DNA from: Daphnia carinata
Lineage: Eukaryota > Arthropoda > Branchiopoda > Diplostraca > Daphniidae
Reading direction: 5' to 3'
Length of the DNA stretch: 64,000 nt
NCBI RefSeq assembly: GCF_022539665.2
Contig: NW_026712521.1
Coordinates: forward strand, 62,001 to 126,000
Shown: positions 13,501-24,411 of the stretch, piece after piece
Numbering within the stretch: position 1 is the stretch's first letter
How the letters are laid out: each line of letters begins with the position of its first letter
Position numbers and translations under genes: made by a program
The notes under the pieces: model-generated
Database searches by the model: none
What the model was told of the DNA's origin: nothing
The model's input: the letters and a program-made list of their open reading frames with translations, nothing else

Positions 13501-16500
13501 TTTCAATATCTACATTCAAACAGCATCAAATATACGTGTATTCAATGTGAATATAGTGTTATAGAATCAGTTTCAATATCTACATTCAAACAGCATCAAA
13601 TATACGTGTATTCAATGTGAATATAGTGTAATACATGAGTTTCAATATCTACATTCAAACAGCATCAAATATACGTGTATTCAATGTGAATATAGTGTTA
13701 TAGAATCAGTTTCAATATCTACATTCAAACAGCATCAAATATACGTGTATTCAATGTGAATATAGTGTTATAGAATCAGTTTCAATATCTACATTCAAAC
13801 AGCATCAAATATACGTGTATTCAATGTGAATATAGTGTTATAGAATCAGTTTCAATATCTACATTCAAACAGCATCAAATATACGTGTATTCAATGTGAA
13901 TATAGTGTTATAGAATCAGTTTCAATATCTACATTCAAACAGCATCAAATATACGTGTATTCAATGTGAATATAGTGTTATAGAATCAGTTTCAATATCT
14001 ACATTCAAACAGCATCAAATATACGTGTATTCAATGTGAATATAGTGTAATACAGTGAGTTTCAATATCTACATTCAAACAGCATCAAATATACGTGTAT
14101 TCAATGTGAATATAGTGTTATAGAATCAGTTTCAATATCTACATTCAAACAGCATCAAATATACGTGTATTCAATGTGAATATAGTGTTACAGAATCAGT
14201 TTCAATATCTACATTCAAACAGCATCAAATATACGTGTATTCAATGTGAATATAGTGTTATACAATAAGTTTCAATATCTACATTCAAACAGCATCAAAT
14301 ATACGTGTATTAAATGTGAATATAGTGTTATAGAATTAGTTTTAATATCTACATTCAAACAGCATCAAATATACGTGTATTCAATGTGAATATAGTGTTA
14401 TAGAATCAGTTTCAATATCTACATTCAAACAGCATCAAATATACGTGTATTCAATGTGAATATAGTGTTATAGAATCAGTTTCAATATCTACATTCAAAC
14501 AGCATCAAATATACGTGTATTCAATGTGAATATAGTGTTATAGAATCAGTTTCAATATCTACATTCAAACAGCATCAAATATACGTGTATTCAATGTGAA
14601 TATAGTGTTATAGAATCAGTTTCAATATCTACATTCAAACAGCATCAAATATACGTGTATTCAATGTGAATATAGTGTTATAGAATCAGTTTCAATGATC
14701 TACATTCAAACAGCATCAAATATACGTGAATTCATTGTGAATATAGTGTTATAGAATGAGTTTCAATATCTACATTCAAACAGCATCAAATATACGTGTA
14801 TTCAATGTGAATATAGTGTTATAGAATCAGTTTCAATATCTACATTCAAACAGCATCAAATATACGTGTATTCAATGTGAATATAGTGTTATAGAATCAG
14901 TTTCAATATCTACATTCAAACAGCATCAAATATACGTGTATTCAATGTGAATATAGTGTTATAGAATCAGTTTCAATATCTACATTCAAACAGCATCAAA
15001 TATACGTGTATTCAATGTGAATATAGTGTTATAGAATCAGTTTCATGATCTACATTCAAACAGCATCAAATATACGTGTATTCAATGTGAATATAGTGTT
15101 ATACAGTCAGTTTCAATATCTACATTCAAACAGCATCAAATATACGTGTATTCAATGTGAATATAGTGTTATAGAATCAGTTTCAATATCTACATTCAAA
15201 CAGCATCAAATATACGTGTATTCAATGTGAATATAGTGTTATAGAATCAGTTTCAATATCTACATTCAAACAGCATCAAATATACGTGTATTCAATGTGA
15301 ATATAGTGTAATACAATCAGTTTCAATATCTACATTCAAACAGCATCAAATATACGTGTATTCAATGTGAATATAGTGTTATACAATCAGTTTCAATATC
15401 TACATTCAAACAGCATCAAATATACGTGTATTCAATGTGAATATAGTGTTATAGAATCAGTTTCAATATCTACATTCAAACAGCATCAAATATACGTGTA
15501 TTCAATGTGAATATAGTGATATAGTGAGTTTCAATATCCACATTCAAACAGCATCAAATATACGTGTATTCAATGTGAATATAGTGTTATAGAATCAGTT
15601 TTAATATCTACATTCAAACAGCATCAAATATACGTGTATTCAATGTGAATATAGTGTTATAGAATCAGTTTCAATATCTACATTCAAACAGCATCAAATA
15701 TACGTGTATTCAATGTGAATATAGTGTGATACAATGAGTTTCAATATCTACATTCAAACAGCATCAAATATACGTGTATTCAATGTGAATATAGTGTTAT
15801 AGAATCAGTTTCAATATCTACATTCAAACAGCATCAAATATACGTGTATTCAATGTGAATATAGTGTTATAGAATCAGTTTCAATATCTACATTCAAACA
15901 GCATCAAATATACGTGTATTCAATGTGAATATAGTGTGATACAATAAGTTACCATATCTACATTCAAACAGCATCAAATATACGTTTATTCAATGTGAAT
16001 ATAGTGTTATACAATGAGTTTCAATATCTACATTCAAACAGCATCAAATATACGTGTATTCAATGTGAATATAGTGTTATAGAATCAGTTTCAATATCTA
16101 CATTCAAACAGCATCAAATATACGTGTATTCAATGTGAATATAGTGTTATAGAATCAGTTTCAATATCTACATTCAAACAGCATCAAATATACGTGTATT
16201 CAATGTGAATATAGTGTTATAGAATCAGTTTCAATATCTACATTCAAACAGCATCAAATATACGTGTATTCAATGTGAATATAGTGTTATAGAATCAGTT
16301 TCAATATCTACATTCAAACAGCATCAAATATACGTGTATTCAATGTGAATATAGTGTAATACAGTGAGTTTCAATATCTACATTCAAACAGCATCAAATA
16401 TACGTGTATTCAATGTGAATATAGTGTTATAGAATCAGTTTCAATATCTACATTCAAACAGCATCAAATATACGTGTATTCAATGTGAATATAGTGTTAT

Positions 16501-17319
16501 AGAATCAGTTTCATGATCTACATTAAACAGCATCAAATATACGTGTAATCAATGTGAATATAGTGTTATAGAATCATTTTCAATGATCTACATTCAAACA
16601 GCATCAAATATACGTATTCAATGTGAATATAGTGTTATAGAATCAGTTTCAATGATCTACATTAAACAGCATCAAATATACGTGTATTCAATGTGAATAT
16701 AGTGTGATACAGTGAGTTTCAATATCTACATTAAACAGCATCAAATATACGTGTATTCAATGTGAATATAGTGTTATAGAATCAGTTTCATGATCTACAT
16801 TCAAACAGCATCAAATATACGTGTATTCAATGTGAATATAGTGTTATAGAATCAGTTTCATGATCTACATTCAAACAGCATCAAATATACGTGTATTCAA
16901 TTTGAATATAGTGTGATAGAATCAGTTTCATGATCTACATTCAAACAGCATCAAATATACGTGTAGTCATTGTGAATATAGTGTGATACAATCAGTTTCA
17001 ATATCTACATTCAAACAGCATCAAATATACGTGTATTCAATGTGAATATAGTGTTATAGAATCAGTTTCATGATCTACATTCAAACAGCATCAAATATAC
17101 GTGTATTCAAGGTGAATATAGTATGATACAAGAGTTTCAATATCTACATTGAAACAGCATCAAATATACGTGTAATCAATGTGAATATAGTGTGATACAG
17201 TTTATTTCAATTATCTTTATTCAAACAGCATCAAATATACGTGTATTCAAGGTGAATATAGTGTTATAGAATCAGTTTCATGAACTACATTTAATTAGCA
17301 TCAAATATACATGTATGTG

Positions 17320-17407
17320 TGTAACGAGCCCAAAGGCTATCCGAAGACAGCCATACCCTTTACATACAGCGTTTCACAAGCGTGTGTGTTAGTATCCCCT
17401 CCCATTT
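17320..17407 (+). repeat. Orphan LTR fragment (first about 88 bp) in a tandem duplication
   Basis: Starts TGTAACGAGCCC and follows the first 90 bp of the 201-bp LTR with several differences (for example GCGTGTGTGTTAG where the LTR has GCGAAAGTGAACG), then stops at CCCATTT and returns to satellite. The satellite stretch before it (about 17192-17319) is repeated almost exactly after it (17408-17538), ending at the full 5' LTR. So satellite plus LTR edge was duplicated in tandem. A second independent insertion is less likely because the satellite flank is copied as well. Confidence 0.75.
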
Positions 17408-17534
17408 GTGATACAGTTTATTTCAATTATCTTTATTCAAACAGCATCAAATATACGTGTATTCAAGGTGAATATAGTGTTATAGAATCAGTTTCATGAA
17501 CTACATTTAATTAGCATCAAATATACGTGTATTC

Positions 17535-17538
17535 AATG
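17535..17538. repeat. Target-site duplication AATG (left)
   Basis: AATG immediately before TGTAAC; matched at 31178-31181. A 4-bp duplication is typical of Gypsy/errantivirus integrases. The site lies at the centre of the satellite dyad TATTCAATGTGAATA. Confidence 0.85.
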
Positions 17539-17739
17539 TGTAACGAGCCCAAAGGCTATCCGAAGACAGCCACACCCTTTACATCCCTCAAGCGTTTCAC
17601 AAGCGAAAGTGAACGTATCCCCTCCCATTTTACCTTCAATATGTGTGTTAGTTAGTAGTATAAATACAGCATGTTTGTACCTTGTAATTTGGAATTGTTA
17701 CGACGATTCACTGTAATACACGAGGTTTGAAACTTTACA
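17539..17739 (+). repeat. 5' LTR (201 bp)
   Basis: Starts TGTAACGAGCCC and ends GAAACTTTACA. Same length as the 3' LTR with four substitutions and no indels. Contains TATAAATA about 120 bp in. No AATAAA is evident. Confidence 0.95.
17659..17666 (+). promoter_or_regulatory. TATA box of the 5' LTR
   Basis: TATAAATA, conserved at 31097-31104 in the 3' LTR; the only clear core-promoter element in this short LTR. Confidence 0.6.
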
Positions 17740-17741
17740 AT

Positions 17742-17758
17742 TGGAGGTCCCAACGAGA
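17742..17758 (+). other. Primer binding site, tRNA-Gln type
   Basis: TGGAGGTCCCAACGAGA, two bases after the LTR. It is identical to the PBS of the left element, which supports a shared primer tRNA. Assignment to tRNA-Gln rests on the complementary 3' end GGGACCT-CCA. Confidence 0.7.
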
Positions 17759-17870
17759 CTCACACTTGTTGTCCAGTACAAAGTTTCTTACCCGTACCTT
17801 ATTTCAGTGATTGTGCTCTACACTTCCCCGACGAGTCTCCGACAACTCTACCAGACCAAGGAACACCATC

Positions 17871-17880
17871 AAAGGTAAGC
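17871..17880 (+). promoter_or_regulatory. Putative splice donor for the env mRNA
   Basis: AAAG|GTAAGC with the GT at 17875-17876, 8 nt before the gag ATG at 17883. It matches the donor consensus, is conserved in the left element, and pairs with the acceptor at 24410-24411. Errantiviruses such as Drosophila gypsy express env from a spliced RNA; splicing here is inferred. Confidence 0.6.
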
Positions 17881-17882
17881 GA

Positions 17883-20552
17883 ATGCTGCTTGATCATATT
17901 GTACCAGAGACTACTCGTAAGGAGAATACTTTGTATCCGAACATTGCTGACGGACTATCTCCACCGTTGTACCCCGTATTTCCCGAGCCAGACACAACCA
18001 ACCAAAATCCCAACTACCCTCGAGAAAAATTTTTAGACCACTGGAAAACTCTTGTGGACTTAGAATTTGAACAAGAAGTAGAACAAAACAAAACCTATCA
18101 GACTACCACGACAAAAGCAAAAATCCAACAAATAGAATCCAAAAAACAAGTTATTAAAGAGACCCACAACGCATTACAATTATATTCATATACGTTGTTA
18201 GAACCATCGTTGCAAGTACCAAGTGGTATAACAGCAGAAACTATTACAAACACCACAAAGACAGTCAAAGATTACGTAGAATCCCTTGGTGGCAACACCG
18301 AAAACCTTGACAGTTTATTACAGCAAATTAGCATTGTACATGGTAAAGAGAAAGAATTCCTATTAGGTACCAGCCGTATTTTACAAAGAGAAGTAGTACT
18401 TGCGCAGATTACAGAGAAAAAATATTCGTCTGAACTCAATTTTGAGTTACAGAGCTTAAGAAAGCAGCTAGATAGCAACAAGAAAAAGGCAAAGAGTTCC
18501 AAATACACCTTAAGTAGCTCCCTTGAACAACTCCAAGAAAGTAACGAAACACTAAAAAACTCCCTTGAAAAAACTGCCAATCGAGTAAGCGAATTAGAAA
18601 CAAGCCTTGAAAGTGCCACAGCAACAGAAAACCAACTACAAAACTTGTTACGAAAAAAAGAAGCCAATATCATAGCAGTTGAGAGAGAAGGGCAAGAAAT
18701 AATTAGCAAACTTGAAAGTGAAAGAAAACAACTGGTTACGAAGTTAGAAACCGCCGAGCAACAGATAAAAGCAGCTTTAGAAACAAACAAACAACTTCAA
18801 ACAGAAACAAAAGAAACAAAAGAGATCCTTGAAAAAGTCGGTTTACGAAGAAGTCTGATAGATAGTACTACAAAGACTAAAAATCTCGAAACAGAATTAC
18901 AAAAGACCAGCGTACTGACAGGAGACAAAGAAGAAAAGATTAAGTATCTGGAAAACAGGATAAGAGAATATAGAAAGCAACAGGTAACATTCGCTGAAAC
19001 CGAAGACTTAGACAACTCCAACGAACCAGGAGAGATAACGAAATTAGTAAGTGAGATAAACGACCTAACCTCAATAACAGAAGGAGACAAATCCCTTCAC
19101 TTCGAGTTAGAATCTGAACAAGTTGAAAAACTATAGCAACTCAACAACGACCTACAAAACCAAATCGAGATCCAAAACGACAACCTTCTTCAACTAGAGC
19201 GAAAGTACCAAACTCTCAAAAACAAAATCGAAATGGGACTTTCACACAAAGAAGCTTCAAGAATTGACCGCGACACAACAGATAGCGATAGCCTCGATAC
19301 GTCCACAACCCAACCAATTGTAAAAGCATTAGGAGAATTATTTTCCAGAGAAGACAAAAAGTCAATTCCAATCTTCAAAGGGAAAAGTACTGATAAATTA
19401 ATAACAGAATGGCTGAAGGACGCCGAACATGTCGCACGCAATAACGACTGGGACGACAACCAAAAAATACGATTCTTTTCTGACAGACTAAAAGCCGATG
19501 CCCTAGAATGGCATGGAAACTACGTGGAAGAGCAAGGTGACGAATTAAGTTATGACGAATGGAAAACTGCCATTATTGCAAGATTCCAGGATGCATACGA
19601 CTTAGCAGCACAAAGAAAAAAGTTATCCACGCTAAAACAAAAACCTGAAGAGAAATGCAAAGCCTTTATTTCAAGAATCAACAGTCTCTACGAGTCCATT
19701 GAAGGCAAAGAAGAAAAATCTGACCAAGACCAGACCATAGTTGAAGGCCGACTCATAAACACAGTCAAAAGAATGAGAGATTATACCAAAATCAAAATTC
19801 TGATGCAAGGCATTTTACCAAAATTCAGAGCTGAACTCTATTTCAGAATGCCCGAAGACCCAGAAGATTTTGATCAGTTATGTAAGCAACTAATCATATC
19901 CGAAGGCATTTTATATAGTAAGGAAACTGCAGAAGAGAAAGAAATAAACGCGGTAATCGCAGGGATAACGCATCACGAGAAACAACAAGATAACGAACTT
20001 TCACAACAAAAGACAGAAATCGAATTCCTAAAACAAAAAATACGGGAACTGGAAAATACTAATAAAAACCGTGAATTGTCACAGGATACCGATATAACCA
20101 TAGAAGCCACAGATCAATACGAGCAAAGATCTTCGCGATCAAGTGATCGTTACTCCAGACCACAAAATCCGCGAGTCCGATTTCACGAGAGACCGAATAG
20201 CAGAGGCTCCAGTAGTGACCGAAACTTCAATCGAAGCAGAGATAACAGCCCATACCGCACCAACTATACTTCACCAAGAAGAGAAGGTACCCCCACGGGA
20301 TATAGGCAATCAAATTACCCAACTTACCAGCAAACACCCCAGAGACCCTCATACAACAACAGACCGATACACTACAATCGACCGAACTCCCAACCACATA
20401 ACAATCATCAAGTGTATCATCAAAACCCAGCCTATACTCATCAATACCCACAGCCACGACGAAATCAACCAAACACCACTGATAACCTGGGAAATAGAAT
20501 TATTATCTGCCACAAGTGCAATAAAAGAGGACACATTGCGCGAGAGTGTTAA
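17883..20552 (+). pseudogene. gag: Gag polyprotein, interrupted by one in-frame TAG
   Basis: One frame of about 890 codons. I chose the ATG at 17883 because it follows the GGTAAGCGA context shared with the left element; the frame is open further upstream but without ATG. Residues about 60-430 are a long E/K/Q/L coiled coil. A TAG at 19134-19136 interrupts this part; the homologous codon in the left element encodes Gln. After the stop comes a retrotransposon-gag capsid-like region (ITEWLKDAEHVARNNDW.. through KPEEKCKAFISRINSLYE), then an R/S/P/Y/N-rich basic stretch and one CX2CX4HX4C zinc knuckle (CHKCNKRGHIAREC) at the very end. It assembles particles and binds element RNA. Pol follows in the -1 frame with a 28-nt overlap. 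The downstream part could also start at internal codons, but that would lose the coiled coil. Confidence 0.85.
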
Positions 20553-23500
20553 ACGGATATGGCACGTATCAACAACCCGAACCACCGTCCAATGCAGTAA
20601 ACACAATATCCCTACCAAACAACCCTCCAACACAAAATTTAGAAATAGCGATACCCAAACTAATACGTATACCCATTAGAATTTTTGGAAAAGAAATTAA
20701 GGCTTTAGTAGACACAGGAGCAGCAGCCAGTTTAGTTTCTGACAGCATATTTTTTAATCTAAAGGAGTATGAAGAACTTAAACATGTTAAAGACTCCCCT
20801 TCGCCAATATTTAGAACGGTGTCAGGAGAAATACTAAAATCAAAAGGGAAATATGGATTTTCAATCACCATTAACACCAATCACGTCATTAAGCATGATT
20901 TCTTTATTATGGAAAACTTGAACGAAACTTGCATATTAGGATTAGACTTCTTATCGAGCAACAATGTAAAAATTAATACTAAAAACAGGCAGATCAATTA
21001 CGATCATTCCGGAAAAGAACATAGCTTTGGTAAAAACACACTCCCAGTATATAGCATAACTTTTGGCAAGGCAGGTATTAATATTCCACTCCTCCCAGAC
21101 CGTTCGTCAGATAGTAACTACAACAACGATCTGACAGAAGCAGATTATCGCAGCCTAGAATCTTTCTCCCAATCAGAAATTAACAAGAAATCTAAGCGAA
21201 TTGGACAAACCCAAGAGAGTGAAACGACTAACATCTCCGACGAGATACGCATTAAAATTGAAAATCTATTGAAGAAACACGAAACTCTATTTGCATAAAG
21301 AGAATCAGATTTGGGTCTAGCAACTGATGTAAAACATTCCATTAACATAGGATACAACGCCCCAATTACTCAACGATTGCGTAGAACACCAGAAGCATTA
21401 AAACTAATTGTCAAAACAAAGATTGAAGTAATGGTAAATAACAATATTATTAGAGAAAGTCACAGCCCATTTGCAGCAGCAATTGTAATGGTTCCCAAAA
21501 AAGATGGAGAAATGCGTATGTGTATTGATTATAGGGCACTTAACAAAATAACGTAAAAGACAAATACCCATTACCAAGAATCGACGACACAATTGATGCA
21601 TTGAGCGGATCAGTTTACTTCTCAACATTGGACTTACTAAGTGGCTACTGGCAGATCGAGATAGAGGAAAGCGACAAGCACAAAACCGCCTTCATCTGCG
21701 AACTTGGACAGTACGAATTTAATAGAATGCCATTTGGACTAACAAATGCACCAAGCACTTTTCAACGAGCAATGAATAACATATTAAAATCAGTATTGTT
21801 CAGGTTTGCATTGGTTTATCTGGATGACATCATAGTGTTCAGTAATAATATTGCTGAACATGTGATACATCTAGAAACAGTGTTTAAGCTTCTTAAAGAC
21901 GCAGGACTAAAATTAAAAAGAAAGAAATGCGAATTTTTCAAAGAAGAATTAGACTATTTAGGATATATTGTTTCGAAAAAAGGAATAACACCGAATACAA
22001 AAAAGTTAGAAGCAATCATCAAATACCCAGCTCCCAAAAACGTGAAGGAATTAAGCTCATTTCTAGGGTTGGCTAGCTATTACAGAAAATTCATCAGGGC
22101 TTTTGCTGATAAAGCCCACCCACTGACAACGCTAACGAGAAAATCAGCCGAGTGGAAATGGGGAGAGGAACAAAGGGACGCCTTTGATTGTATCAAGAAC
22201 TGTCTCATAACTAGACCTATCCTAGGGTATCCAGATTTCACGCGCGAATTTATCATCTACACAGATGCTTCAGGGTACGGTATAGGAGCAGTCTTGGCTC
22301 AGATGCAGACTCTACCTCAATCAGCGGATTCAGCGGAGTCCGACGTACAGGAACCCCGTGAATCAGACGGCGCGGAAGTCGTCATAGCGTATAGCTCTAA
22401 ACATCTGAACGACCGCGAAGCCAAGTGGTCAACCACAGAGAAAGAGGCTTACGCAATCATCCACGCAATTGACGTGTTTAGAACATATCTATACGGACGC
22501 AGATTCACCGTATTTACAGACCATAGACCTTTAGAATGGTTAATGAGCAAGGCAGAACCCGCAGGAAGATTAGCTAGATGGGCACTAAAAATACAAGAAT
22601 TCGACATCGTCATTGGGCCTGGGAAGTCACACCAAAATGCAGACACCCTAAGCCGTATTCCCATAGTGCCAATAGCACGAGTAGAAACAAGGACAATGGA
22701 AAGAGGAACTGTCATAAGAGAGCTTGAAAATATTCGAAAAGATAGTGAAATTCTAAAAGAAAAGCTAAGGATCGAAAGATTAAAGAAACAAGAACAGAAA
22801 GAAAACGAAAGTATTAAAAAAACAAGCGAAAGTTTCGAGATGAAAAGTCTTCAAAAGAAGAGCGTAGGTTTCGAAGGAGAAATTGGAAGTGAAAGTATAA
22901 GGTCTTGGAGAGAAAACAGATGGATAGAACTACAGCAAGCAGATAAATATTGCCAAAAACTAATGATAAAGATACAAGAAGATCAGAAAAGTAACAGATC
23001 TAGAAGCAACTTTATAATCAACGGGAAAGGTTTATTAACAAATAGGCAAGGAAAGTTAGTAGTCCCAAGGGAGTCAGTCGGAAGGATCTTACAAGCAAAT
23101 CATGACCACATGTTAGCAGGACATTTAGGAATCGAAAAAACAATAGCCAGACTTCGCGAGCAATACATCTTCCCACACATGCGACAAAACGTAACAGAAC
23201 ACATCAAAAATTGCCTTAAATGCGCAAAACGCAAGGCTGTAGGAGGAAGTAAAGCACCATTGCAACATATGCCTCCAGCCGAAAGGGTGTGGGAAAGACA
23301 TGCGATGGATATCGTGGGCCCCGTTCAAGAAAGCGCAAAGGGACATAAGTATATTTTAGTACTATCAGATTACGCCAGTCGTTTCGTTTTTACAGTACCA
23401 ATGAGAGATCAGACTGCCCAAACAATTGCTTACATCTAGGTTAATGACATTTACACCAAATATGGATCCCCCGAAGTAGTCTTAACAGATCAAGGAACTA

Positions 23501-24387
23501 ACTTCCTGTCGAGCTTAATCGAAAATATTTGCAAGTTATTCAAAATCAAACAAATCAGAACGACAGCATATCACCCACAAACAGACGGATTAGTAGAACG
23601 ATTTAACAGAACCTTGTGTGACATGCTAGCTTGCTACGTAACGGACGAACCAGAAAATTGGGACAAATATCTACCATTTGTTACATTTGCCTACAACACA
23701 GCGAAGCAATCAACACTGCAACAAAACCCATTCTTTCTATTCTTCGGAAGACAACCGGTGCTCCCAAACGACATCAAAATAGATAGACGATACGAAACAT
23801 ACGAAGACACCAGTGTAATGTACTCACATCAATGGAAGAAGGCTCAGCAACTAGCGAAGGAACACCTATTTCGGGCACAGACAAAACAAAAAAGATATTA
23901 CGACAAAGGAACAAAAGCAATCAAATACAACATCGGTGACTTTGTGCTACTGAAAGCTCCACCAACTGCCGGAAAATTCATCAACAGATGGAATGGACCA
24001 TTCAAAATTATCAGAAATTTCTCAGATCTCACTTACGAGATTGAGAACGCAGACAATGCAAGACTAAAATCGATAGTACACGTCAATCGCCTAAAACTTT
24101 ACATCCCGGGAAGCCAAGAAACAGAAAGATCATCTGGTGCACCACAACAACCAAAAAATGAAAAAGTGCGACGAGGACCAGGCAGGCCAAGAAAAAACTT
24201 CATTAACAACGAAAAAATGCCTGTCCTGAGACCGTGTTGTCATCCGCATCATCAAGCAGCAGAAACAGAAAATTGTATAATCATCGCACCGAATCTCCCC
24301 GGTCCTATACCAATTAATCCTGCACACACTAGAATGACGAATCCACGATACAACTTACGGCAACGCCACGAAGTATCGAGATTCTAA
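20525..24387 (+). pseudogene. pol: Pol polyprotein (protease, RT, RNase H, integrase), broken by two stops and a frameshift
   Basis: The frame is -1 relative to gag. Protease: LVDTGAAASLVS and ILGLDFL. A TAA at 21296-21298 follows, then the RT fingers (YRALNKIT). Near 21552 the frame moves, consistent with loss of one base. RT palm: LDLLSGYWQI, FGLTNAPSTFQ, YLDDIIVFS. RNase H: YTDASGYGIGAVLAQ, STTEKEAYAI, FTDHRPLEWL, NADTLSR. A charged linker of about 75 residues follows, then the integrase HHCC region (HLGIEKT.. to CLKCAKRK) and DDE core (MDIVGP, TDQGTNF, LVERFNR), with TAG at 23437-23439 between the first two acidic residues. After the core lies a GPY/F-like module (RWNGPFKII.. VHVNRLKLY) and an AT-hook-like RRGPGRPRK (24169-24195). 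The frame ends 24 nt before env. This copy cannot make full-length Pol without suppression. Confidence 0.9.
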
Positions 24388-24411
24388 AACGTCCAAATTT
24401 TCTTTTCGCAG
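24383..24411 (+). promoter_or_regulatory. Putative splice acceptor for the env mRNA
   Basis: A TTTTCTTTTCGCAG tract ends exactly at 24411, and the env ATG starts at 24412. A branch-point-like CTAAAAC lies about 25 nt upstream and overlaps the pol stop codon. Joining to the donor at 17875 would remove gag and pol and place env ATG directly after the leader. Confidence 0.6.

Larger units (their letters stand above)
2689..17538. repeat. Satellite array 1, 70-bp monomer (about 212 units)
   Basis: Head-to-tail tandem repeat of period 70 bp, seen by following TTTCAATATCTACATTC from copy to copy. Monomers carry CAAACAGCATCAAATATACG and TATTCAATGTGAATA; the latter is a dyad with 6-bp arms. Two junction variants exist: type A (TTATAGAATCAG) and type B (TGATACAGTGAG). 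Type A dominates here. Units between about 3.6 and 16.4 kb are nearly identical, while both ends (2.7-3.6 kb and 16.5-17.5 kb) are diverged, the usual pattern of core homogenisation. Small indels at the A/B junction are the commonest differences. No gene is present; short reading frames inside it are by-products of the repeat. Confidence 0.97.

Noticed and set aside
3614-17499. Many 60-80-codon reading frames inside the satellite (also 52058-52255 and 62683-62877)
   Set aside because: They follow from a 70-bp monomer (70 is 1 modulo 3) with few stops; each is a frame-rotating translation of three monomers and breaks at every indel.
2689-17538. CRISPR array
   Set aside because: Repeats are contiguous 70-bp monomers without unique spacers, and the surrounding elements are eukaryotic.
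17811-17882. Gag start at TTG 17811
   Set aside because: TTG is not a normal start here, and the conserved ATG at 17883 directly after GGTAAGCGA matches the left element.
18272-19090. Minus-strand frames of 172 and 97 codons opposite gag
   Set aside because: Antisense of a Lys/Glu-rich coiled coil, which yields Phe/Leu/Ser-rich open frames by composition.
20547-20554. GTTAAAC as a -1 frameshift site between gag and pol
   Set aside because: TTA and AAC are already in the pol frame and overlap the gag stop, so the heptamer is in the wrong phase for slippage from gag. I see no other canonical heptamer in the 28-nt overlap.
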